Below, piece after piece: positions 7,407-13,213 of a DNA stretch of 13,213 nt; the stretch's first letter is position 1, and every line of letters begins with the position of its first letter. Source of the stretch: Gammaproteobacteria bacterium UBA3532 (lineage in GTDB: Bacteria > Pseudomonadota > Gammaproteobacteria > Enterobacterales > UBA3532); the NCBI GenBank assembly GCA_002376965.1, contig DFOV01000359.1, positions 1-13,213 on the forward strand, in the 5' to 3' direction. A program made the position numbers and the translations under genes. The notes under the pieces are model-generated. The model had not been told where the DNA came from and made no database searches. It saw only the letters and a list, made by a program, of their open reading frames with translations.

Positions 7407-9197
7407 ATGCGCACACATTATTGCGGTGAAATTAACGCATCATTTATTGATAAAGAAGTAGAGTTAGCTGGTTGGGTTCACCGGCGCCGAGATCATGGTG
7501 GTGTCGTTTTTATCGACATGCGTGATAAAGACGGAATTGTGCAAGTGGTTTTTGACCCAGATGATCCGGCCGTTTTCGAAAAAGCTGAGCGCCTCCGCAG
7601 TGAGTACGTAATACGCATGCGTGGTCGTGTTCGTGCAAGACCTGAGGGTACGGTTAATCCAGATATCCCAACCGGTGAAATCGAAATTTATGGTTTGGAG
7701 CTCGAAATTCTGAACGCCGCTGCTCCGTTACCTTTCCAAATCAGTGAATATCGTCCAGTAGGTGAAGAAACGCGTTTACGTTTTCGTTATTTGGATTTGC
7801 GTCGTGAAGAGATGGCTACACGATTACGTTTTCGTGCGGAGACGACCAAGGTTCTGCGCCGCTACCTCGAAGACGAAGGCTTTCTCGATATCGAGACCCC
7901 CATGCTAACCAAGGCAACGCCCGAAGGTGCGCGTGACTATCTGGTTCCTAGTCGAACACACAATGGTTCATTCTTTGCGCTTCCGCAATCCCCGCAGTTG
8001 TTTAAACAGTTGCTTATGGTTGCGGGGATGGAGCGCTACTATCAAATCGTTAAATGTTTCCGTGACGAAGATTTACGTGCGGATCGGCAACCAGAGTTCA
8101 CTCAGCTGGATATCGAGGCTTCGTTTTTGAATGAAGATGAGATCATGGGCATGAGCGAAGATATGATTCGCCATCTGTTCAAGACTTTGCTGGATGTTGA
8201 GCTGCCTAACCCGTTTCCTCGTATGCCATTTAGCGAAGCAATGCAGCGTTATGGTTCTGATAAGCCTGATTTACGTATTCCGCTGGAATTGGTTGATATC
8301 GCCGACTTGTTAGAAAAGGTTTCCTTTAAAGTCTTCTCTGGCCCGGCCAACGATCCGAAAGGGCGTGTCGCAGCGCTTCGTTTGCCACAAGGGGCAGACA
8401 AGCTAAGCCGTAAAGAAATTGATGAGTATACCAAGTTTGTTAGTATCTATGGCGCCAAAGGGTTGGCTTATATAAAAGTCAACGATGTCAACGCTGGCAT
8501 TGATGGTCTTCAGTCTCCGATTGTTAAATTTCTAACCCCAGAAGCTGTTGATGGTATCTTGAGCCGTACCGGTGCTGAAACTGGCGACATTATTTTCTTT
8601 GGTGCTGACAAAGCGAAAGTAGTAAATGAAGCACTTGGTGCCTTGCGTATTAAACTCGGAGAAGATAACGGCTTGGTCGCTGACGAGTGGAAACCACTTT
8701 GGGTTGTCGACTTCCCTATGTTTGAAGAAGGCGATGGTCGTTGGAATGCTCTGCATCATCCATTTACGGCGCCATCGGTTAATGATGCTGAAGCGTTAAA
8801 ACAAGACCCCGAGTCCGCACTATCTCGTGCTTATGACATGGTTCTGAATGGAACGGAAGTCGGTGGTGGCTCGATTCGTATTCACGATCCAGACATGCAG
8901 CAAGCTGCTTTTGATGTGTTGGGCATTAGTGAAGAGGAAGCTGAAGCCAAATTTGGATTCTTACTAGATGCTCTGAAATACGGAGCTCCACCCCATGGTG
9001 GCTTGGCGTTCGGTTTGGATCGCCTGGTGATGCTAATGACCGGCGCGAAAACCATTCGTGATGTTATGGCATTCCCTAAAACCCAGACAGCAGGCTGCCC
9101 TTTAACTGATGCACCTGCAACAGTGGATATGGCTCAATTGCAGGAGCTGGGCATTCGGTTGCGCGAAGTTGCAGCCGAAACAAAAGAATCAGAATAG
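7407..9197 (+). CDS. aspS: Aspartyl-tRNA synthetase, probably non-discriminating (Asp/Asn)
   Basis: The 596-residue class IIb synthetase has an N-terminal OB-fold anticodon domain (about 1-110), motif 1 with [20 protein letters not shown], motif 2 [16 protein letters not shown] (starting near 218), the bacterial GAD insertion (about 280-420) and motif 3 [15 protein letters not shown] near the C-terminus. E. coli AspRS has 590 residues. Position 30 is His, within RRRDHGG, and position 81 is Gly, within RPEGT. Pseudomonas aeruginosa non-discriminating AspRS carries the same residues, while discriminating E. coli AspRS has Leu and Lys there. The enzyme therefore probably charges both tRNA-Asp and tRNA-Asn with aspartate, the latter being converted by GatCAB. 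yebC follows after 9 bp. Confidence 0.98.
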   Translation: MRTHYCGEINASFIDKEVELAGWVHRRRDHGGVVFIDMRDKDGIVQVVFDPDDPAVFEKAERLRSEYVIRMRGRVRARPEGTVNPDIPTGEIEIYGLELEILNAAAPLPFQISEYRPVGEETRLRFRYLDLRREEMATRLRFRAETTKVLRRYLEDEGFLDIETPMLTKATPEGARDYLVPSRTHNGSFFALPQSPQLFKQLLMVAGMERYYQIVKCFRDEDLRADRQPEFTQLDIEASFLNEDEIMGMSEDMIRHLFKTLLDVELPNPFPRMPFSEAMQRYGSDKPDLRIPLELVDIADLLEKVSFKVFSGPANDPKGRVAALRLPQGADKLSRKEIDEYTKFVSIYGAKGLAYIKVNDVNAGIDGLQSPIVKFLTPEAVDGILSRTGAETGDIIFFGADKAKVVNEALGALRIKLGEDNGLVADEWKPLWVVDFPMFEEGDGRWNALHHPFTAPSVNDAEALKQDPESALSRAYDMVLNGTEVGGGSIRIHDPDMQQAAFDVLGISEEEAEAKFGFLLDALKYGAPPHGGLAFGLDRLVMLMTGAKTIRDVMAFPKTQTAGCPLTDAPATVDMAQLQELGIRLREVAAETKESE

Positions 9198-9206
9198 GAG
9201 ACCATC

Positions 9207-9953
9207 ATGGCTGGCCATAGTAAATGGGCAAATATCAAACACCGCAAAGCTGCCCAGGATGCTAAACGAGGAAAAATATTCACTAAATTAATCCGTGAAA
9301 TTACTGTTGCTGCAAGGGCTGGTGGTCCTGATGCTGACAGTAACCCTCGATTACGGGCGGCCATTGATAAAGCCCTTGGAGCCAATATGACTCGAGACAC
9401 CATCGATCGCGCCATAAAACGCGGTGCAGGTGGTGATGACGGTGCCAACTTGGATGAAGTGGTATACGAAGGCTATGGCCCGAATGGCGTAGCTGTTATG
9501 GTTGAATGCATGACCGATAATCGTAACCGAACTGTGGCTGATGTGCGCCATGCATTTTCTAAATGTGGTGGCAACTTAGGTACGAACGGTTCGGTCGCTT
9601 ATCTTTTTGAAAAAAAAGGACAGGTTTGGTTTGATGCTGAAGCGGTAGACGAAGATGCCATAATGGAAGTGGCTCTTGATACCGGGGCTGAGGATGTGAT
9701 CAGCGAAGCGGGTTCTATCGAGGTTCAAACCACACCGGAAAACTTCGGTGCCGTGGTCGACGGACTAAAAGAAGCGGGACATGAGCCCGAATCTGCCGAA
9801 GTTTCCATGGTGGCTTCGACAACCGCAGCTCTGGATGCAGGCGACGCTGCTAAACTTTTACGCTTGGTCGATATGCTGGAAGATCTGGATGATAGTCAGA
9901 ATGTTTATACCAACGCGGATATTTCCGAAGAGGTTATGGCGCAACTGGGATAG
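9207..9953 (+). CDS. yebC: YebC/TACO1 family translation or transcription factor
   Basis: The 248-residue protein opens [22 protein letters not shown], the family signature, and spans the usual three YebC domains with no gaps; E. coli YebC has 246 residues. Relatives were described as DNA-binding regulators (PmpR in Pseudomonas). More recent work links YebC and mitochondrial TACO1 to translation of proline-rich stretches. Which role applies here cannot be read from sequence. The ATG at 9207 follows AGGAG by 6 bases. It lies 9 bp after aspS and 3 bp before ruvC, so it is co-transcribed with both. Confidence 0.96.
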   Translation: MAGHSKWANIKHRKAAQDAKRGKIFTKLIREITVAARAGGPDADSNPRLRAAIDKALGANMTRDTIDRAIKRGAGGDDGANLDEVVYEGYGPNGVAVMVECMTDNRNRTVADVRHAFSKCGGNLGTNGSVAYLFEKKGQVWFDAEAVDEDAIMEVALDTGAEDVISEAGSIEVQTTPENFGAVVDGLKEAGHEPESAEVSMVASTTAALDAGDAAKLLRLVDMLEDLDDSQNVYTNADISEEVMAQLG

Positions 9954-9956
9954 CCT

Positions 9957-10478
9957 ATGGCGCTTTTCCTAGGGATTGATCCGGGTTCACGGGTGACAGG
10001 TTACGGCTTAATCAAACAACTGGCTAACCAATCCCATCAATACGTAGCTAGTGGGTGCATTCGCACCCATGATGCAGCCCTTCCTGAACGGCTTAAAACC
10101 ATATTTGAGTCGCTTCAACATATTATTCGAACCTATCAGCCAGACGAAATGGCGATAGAGAAAGTATTTTTGGCCACCAACGCCGATTCGGCTTTAAAGC
10201 TCGGTCAGGCTCGGGGCGCTGCTATCGTTGCCGGTGTGTCAAATGGTCTTAGCGTCGCGGAATACAGCGCACGTCAAATCAAGCAGTCCGTGGTGGGATA
10301 CGGTGGCGCGGATAAGAATCAGATGCAGCAGATGATCACGCAGCTACTTCATCTCAACAAAAAGCCGCCTAGTGACGCTGCAGACGCATTGGGTGTTGCT
10401 TTTTGTCACATGCATATGCGTAATCAGCTCGTAAAGATGGATGGTGTAAGAAATACAGTTAGAGGAAGATGGCGATGA
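9957..10478 (+). CDS. ruvC: Holliday junction resolvase RuvC
   Basis: This 173-residue RNase H-fold endonuclease cuts Holliday junctions symmetrically, working with RuvAB. The four acidic metal ligands are present: Asp8 in [13 protein letters not shown], Glu68 in AIEKVFL, and Asp140 and Asp143 in [14 protein letters not shown]. They match E. coli Asp7, Glu66, Asp138 and Asp141. The length equals the E. coli protein. It starts 3 bp after yebC with a weak GGGA site that overlaps the yebC end. Its stop overlaps the ruvA start as ATGA. Confidence 0.97.
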   Translation: MALFLGIDPGSRVTGYGLIKQLANQSHQYVASGCIRTHDAALPERLKTIFESLQHIIRTYQPDEMAIEKVFLATNADSALKLGQARGAAIVAGVSNGLSVAEYSARQIKQSVVGYGGADKNQMQQMITQLLHLNKKPPSDAADALGVAFCHMHMRNQLVKMDGVRNTVRGRWR

Positions 10479-11101
10479 TAGGGCGTTTAGTAGGGTATAT
10501 ATGTGAGAAGCAGCCACCGGCACTGATGATAGATGTTAACGGGGTGGGGTATGAGGTATTGGCGCCGATGTCGACCTTTTATGAGCTACCGGCCGACCAA
10601 AATGAAAAGGTGGTATTATATACGCACCTGAGTGTTAGGGAAGATGCACATCAGTTGTTCGCTTTTAGTGATCTTCTCCAGCGCAAATTATTTAGAATAC
10701 TGATAAAGGTCAATGGTGTTGGTCCTAAGCTAGCGCTGGCAATATTGTCCGGTATGAGCGTCTCTGAGTTTGTTTCTGCAGTAAAACATGGTGACAGCGC
10801 TATGTTGGTCAGGCTGCCTGGTGTCGGTAAGAAAACGGCCGAACGGTTGCTAATAGAAATGGCGGATAAAGTGCGAGATGTTCAAGCGCCGTCGACAGAT
10901 GTGGAACTAAACCAACCGAGTAGTATCCAACCTTCGTCTTCGAATGACAGGGCGCAGATGATCGAGGATGCGCTTAGTGCGCTGGTAGCATTGGGGTATA
11001 AACCGGCTGAAGCAGAAAAATGTGTTAAAAACGTCGGGGTCGAAGCTGGTTCGAGTCAAGAGCTTATTCGGCTGGCATTGCAGCTTATGGTTAAAAAATA
11101 A
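10475..11101 (+). CDS. ruvA: Holliday junction branch migration protein RuvA
   Basis: The 208-residue DNA-binding subunit tetramerises on four-way junctions and loads RuvB. An N-terminal OB fold (1-65) begins [15 protein letters not shown]. Two helix-hairpin-helix motifs follow, VNGVGPK (79-85) and LPGVGKK (114-120). An acidic and Ser-rich linker (135-158) leads to domain III (160-208), which contacts RuvB. The start is placed at the ATG at 10475 because E. coli RuvA begins MIGRL, AGAGG is 9 bases upstream, and the start makes a 4-base ATGA overlap with the ruvC stop. The ATG at 10469 would add Met-Ala but leave only 3 bases after the ribosome site. Confidence 0.97.
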   Translation: MIGRLVGYICEKQPPALMIDVNGVGYEVLAPMSTFYELPADQNEKVVLYTHLSVREDAHQLFAFSDLLQRKLFRILIKVNGVGPKLALAILSGMSVSEFVSAVKHGDSAMLVRLPGVGKKTAERLLIEMADKVRDVQAPSTDVELNQPSSIQPSSSNDRAQMIEDALSALVALGYKPAEAEKCVKNVGVEAGSSQELIRLALQLMVKK

Positions 11102-11119
11102 CGTCTGGTGGCATAACTC

Positions 11120-12130
11120 ATGATTGAAGAAGACCGTCTGGTATCAACCCATCCTGATGTAGATGAGAGTCGAGATCGTGCTATACGCCCCAAAACACTC
11201 GATACCTACCATGGACAGCCAAAAGTTAAAGAGCAAATGGGGGTCTTTCTAGGCGCAGCAAAGAAACGCGATGAAGCGCTGGATCATGTGCTGATTTTCG
11301 GTCCACCTGGCTTAGGGAAAACGACGTTGGCCATGATCATTGCAAATGAAATGGGGGTAGGAATAAAGCCAACTTCGGGCCCAGTATTGGAGAAAGCCGG
11401 TGATCTAGCTGCGTTATTAACTAATTTGCAAGAGAACGATGTGCTATTTATAGACGAAATCCACCGTCTATCACCTATGGTCGAAGAAATATTGTATCCA
11501 GCAATGGAAGATTATCAGCTGGATATAATGATTGGTGAAGGACCGGCCGCTCGCTCAATAAAAATTGATTTGCCACCTTTCACTCTAATCGGTGCAACTA
11601 CCCGAGCAGGGTTGTTGACCTCACCGCTTCGTGATCGGTTTGGCATTGTTCAACGTTTGGAGTTCTACTCGGTGGACGATCTAACAATCATTGTCGAGCG
11701 TGCTTCAGGCATGCTTGGTGTGGAAATTGATCACCAAGGAGCGCGAGAAATTGCCGCACGGGCTCGTGGTACGCCGAGAATTGCCAATCGTTTGTTACGT
11801 AGGGTTCGAGACTATGCCGATATTGAAAATGAAGGTTTTATTAATCAGCCTATCGCTCAGAAAGCTTTAAAAATTTTGGATGTTGATGCTTGTGGCTTTG
11901 ACATGATGGATAGAAAGCTGTTAGAAAGTATCATCGAGAGATTTGATGGTGGTCCAGTTGGGCTGGATAGTTTAGCTGCTGCTATTGGAGAGGCCAAAGA
12001 CACTATTGAAGACGTATTGGAACCCTATTTAATACAACAAGGCTTTATCCAAAGGACGCCCAGAGGACGTATAGCCAGTAACCTTGCATATAAACACTTT
12101 GGCTTAACGCCGACGGAACGAAAGGTATAG
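11120..12130 (+). CDS. ruvB: Holliday junction branch migration ATPase RuvB
   Basis: This 336-residue AAA+ hexameric motor drives DNA through the RuvA-bound junction. Visible features are an N-terminal [13 protein letters not shown] segment, Walker A GPPGLGKT (61-68), Walker B LFIDEIH (109-115), sensor 1 IGATTRAG (157-164), the SPLRDRFG region with the likely arginine finger Arg171, sensor 2 [12 protein letters not shown], and a C-terminal winged-helix domain ending RTPRGRIA. The length equals E. coli RuvB. It begins 18 bp after ruvA with only a weak GGTGG site. No LexA box (CTGT-N8-ACAG) was seen before ruvA or ruvB, as expected if expression comes from the upstream operon promoter. Confidence 0.98.
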   Translation: MIEEDRLVSTHPDVDESRDRAIRPKTLDTYHGQPKVKEQMGVFLGAAKKRDEALDHVLIFGPPGLGKTTLAMIIANEMGVGIKPTSGPVLEKAGDLAALLTNLQENDVLFIDEIHRLSPMVEEILYPAMEDYQLDIMIGEGPAARSIKIDLPPFTLIGATTRAGLLTSPLRDRFGIVQRLEFYSVDDLTIIVERASGMLGVEIDHQGAREIAARARGTPRIANRLLRRVRDYADIENEGFINQPIAQKALKILDVDACGFDMMDRKLLESIIERFDGGPVGLDSLAAAIGEAKDTIEDVLEPYLIQQGFIQRTPRGRIASNLAYKHFGLTPTERKV

Positions 12131-12140
12131 GAGAGATATC

Positions 12141-12830
12141 TTGAACGAACAATTATCCATTATCCAGCTTGTGATGGAAGCAAGCTTGGTGGTTCAATTG
12201 GTCATCGGCTTGCTGATTGTGGCATCGGTCTTTTCTTGGGGGTTAATTATACCCAAGTATCGAATGCTAGGGCGTGCAAAACGTAAGGCCAACGCTTTTG
12301 AAGAACGATTTTGGTCGGGGGTAGAATTGTCAAAACTATTCTCCGAACTAAATCATGCTCCAAAGCCTGCAACGGGTATAGAGCGTATTTTTGTGTCGGG
12401 TTTCAAAGAGTTTGTGCGTTTAAAGAAGCAGGGTGGCGCTTCTCCACAATACATCATGGATGGGACAACCCGCTCAATGAAAGTTGCAGCATCACGCGAA
12501 GTCGAAAGTCTTGAGTCACATATTCCATTTTTAGCAACCGTTGGCTCAACCAGTCCGTATGTAGGCTTGTTTGGCACAGTGTGGGGTATTATGAATTCTT
12601 TTATTGCTTTAGGAGCGCAAAAGCATGTCACCCTTGCTACTGTGGCTCCGGGCATTGCCGAAGCTTTGATAGCAACCGCAATAGGCCTGTTTGCAGCGAT
12701 TCCTGCGGTTATTTTTTACAATAAATTTGTCGTGCAGTTAGAGCAGGTCGAAACGCTCTATGAGAATTTTATCGATGAATTTAATAGCATTCTTCATCGG
12801 CAGCTTCACGTGACAGCCCGCCAATCCTAG
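12141..12830 (+). CDS. tolQ: Tol-Pal system proton channel subunit TolQ
   Basis: The 229-residue inner-membrane protein belongs to the TolQ/ExbB/MotA family and, with TolR, uses the proton gradient to energise TolA for outer-membrane constriction at division. Three membrane segments are visible, about 15-37, 130-158 and 165-193, with conserved Thr145 (LFGTVWG) and Thr179. The signature VAPGIAEALIATAIGLFAAI is at 168-187, and FWSG and SGFKEFVRL are typical of TolQ. The start codon is TTG at 12141, with GGAG 7 bases upstream; this gives 229 residues against 230 in E. coli. The first in-frame ATG (12174) would cut into the N-terminal helix. It lies 10 bp after ruvB with no ybgC between. Confidence 0.97.
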   Translation: MNEQLSIIQLVMEASLVVQLVIGLLIVASVFSWGLIIPKYRMLGRAKRKANAFEERFWSGVELSKLFSELNHAPKPATGIERIFVSGFKEFVRLKKQGGASPQYIMDGTTRSMKVAASREVESLESHIPFLATVGSTSPYVGLFGTVWGIMNSFIALGAQKHVTLATVAPGIAEALIATAIGLFAAIPAVIFYNKFVVQLEQVETLYENFIDEFNSILHRQLHVTARQS

Positions 12831-12843
12831 ATAGGACACTTGT

Positions 12844-13213
12844 ATGGCTAAGTCAAAAAATCGTCCAATGGCTCAGATCAATGTGGTCCCCTATATTGAT
12901 GTCATGTTGGTTTTGTTAGTGATTTTTATGGTGACAGCTCCGATGTTGGCTGAGGGGGTAAAAGTTGATCTTCCACAAGCCAGCGCGCAACCACTACCAA
13001 ACAAAGAGTCTAAGTACATTGTTGTTACGGTTGATGCGGTGGGCGACTACTGGATTAGTCTTGGGAATGAGCAGGCTGAGAGAGTATCAAGCCTTCAGAT
13101 CGAAGAGTATGTGCTGGCGTATCGCGAAAGTGAACCTGGTGCCGATGTGGTTGTTCGTGGGCATGAACAGGTCGCCTATGGAAAAGTCATTGAGTTGATG
13201 GCTGCGTTAACCA
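12844..13213 (+). CDS. tolR: Tol-Pal system protein TolR, partial (runs off right edge)
   Basis: An open frame of 123 complete codons starts at the ATG at 12844 and is still open at the window end. AGGA lies 7 bases before the start, and tolQ ends 13 bp upstream. A single N-terminal membrane helix (about 17-37) carries Asp19 in VVPYIDVMLVLLVIFM, the protonatable aspartate equivalent to E. coli TolR Asp23. The periplasmic domain begins VKVDLPQA and includes VVVRGHEQVAYGKVIELM. E. coli TolR has about 142 residues, so only a short C-terminal piece should be missing. TolR partners TolQ in the proton channel; tolA, tolB and pal would be expected next. Confidence 0.96.
   Translation, partial: MAKSKNRPMAQINVVPYIDVMLVLLVIFMVTAPMLAEGVKVDLPQASAQPLPNKESKYIVVTVDAVGDYWISLGNEQAERVSSLQIEEYVLAYRESEPGADVVVRGHEQVAYGKVIELMAALT

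Noticed and set aside
10469..10474. Upstream ATG for RuvA
   Set aside because: Only 3 bases separate it from AGAGG, and the conserved N-terminus MIGRL starts at 10475.
12965..13198. 77-residue frame overlapping the right end
   Set aside because: It is out of frame with tolR, which has clear TolR motifs through the same bases.

Overview
The window is chromosomal DNA from a gammaproteobacterium with moderate GC, probably a marine or Pseudomonas-like lineage. The main evidence is the syntenic run fmdB-aspS-yebC-ruvC-ruvA-ruvB-tolQ-tolR, with proteins that look gammaproteobacterial throughout (ProRS with the INS editing insertion, DusC, Rnm/YciV, a YbbO-like SDR). I see no mobile element, CRISPR array, tRNA or rRNA. 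Coding density is high, and only the interval at 6725-7093 exceeds 300 bases without a gene.

Left part (1-2351). A long open frame on the minus strand runs off the left edge (1-1394, 464 codons, no stop). It is a Gln/Thr/Pro/Ala-rich protein resembling the N-terminal and linker part of a FliK-type flagellar hook-length control protein. It is divergent from rnm (yciV, PHP-domain exonuclease, plus strand) across a 55-bp gap. rnm converges on proS, and the gap between them holds an 18-bp inverted repeat with T and A tracts in the opposite order from a normal bidirectional terminator.

Middle part (2352-6724, minus strand). The transcription order is an unrecognised lipoprotein gene, an SDR oxidoreductase, dusC (GTG start sharing one base with the SDR stop) and proS. 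proS has its own candidate promoter and a leader hairpin. Two of these genes act on tRNA: ProRS charges and edits tRNA-Pro, and DusC reduces a D-loop uridine.

Right part (7008-13213, plus strand). From a promoter with a perfect TATAAT box, a tight operon encodes an FmdB-type zinc ribbon, AspRS, YebC, the complete RuvCAB Holliday-junction machinery and the start of the Tol system (TolQ, and TolR cut by the right edge). The AspRS carries His30 and Gly81, the residues associated with non-discriminating AspRS, which predicts tRNA-dependent asparagine synthesis by GatCAB. The ybgC thioesterase gene that commonly precedes tolQ is absent; ruvB and tolQ are only 10 bp apart and tolQ uses a TTG start.

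Most of the window is housekeeping. I did not find a clear new system. The least explained elements are the lipoprotein, the flagellar-like low-complexity protein and the intergenic structures.
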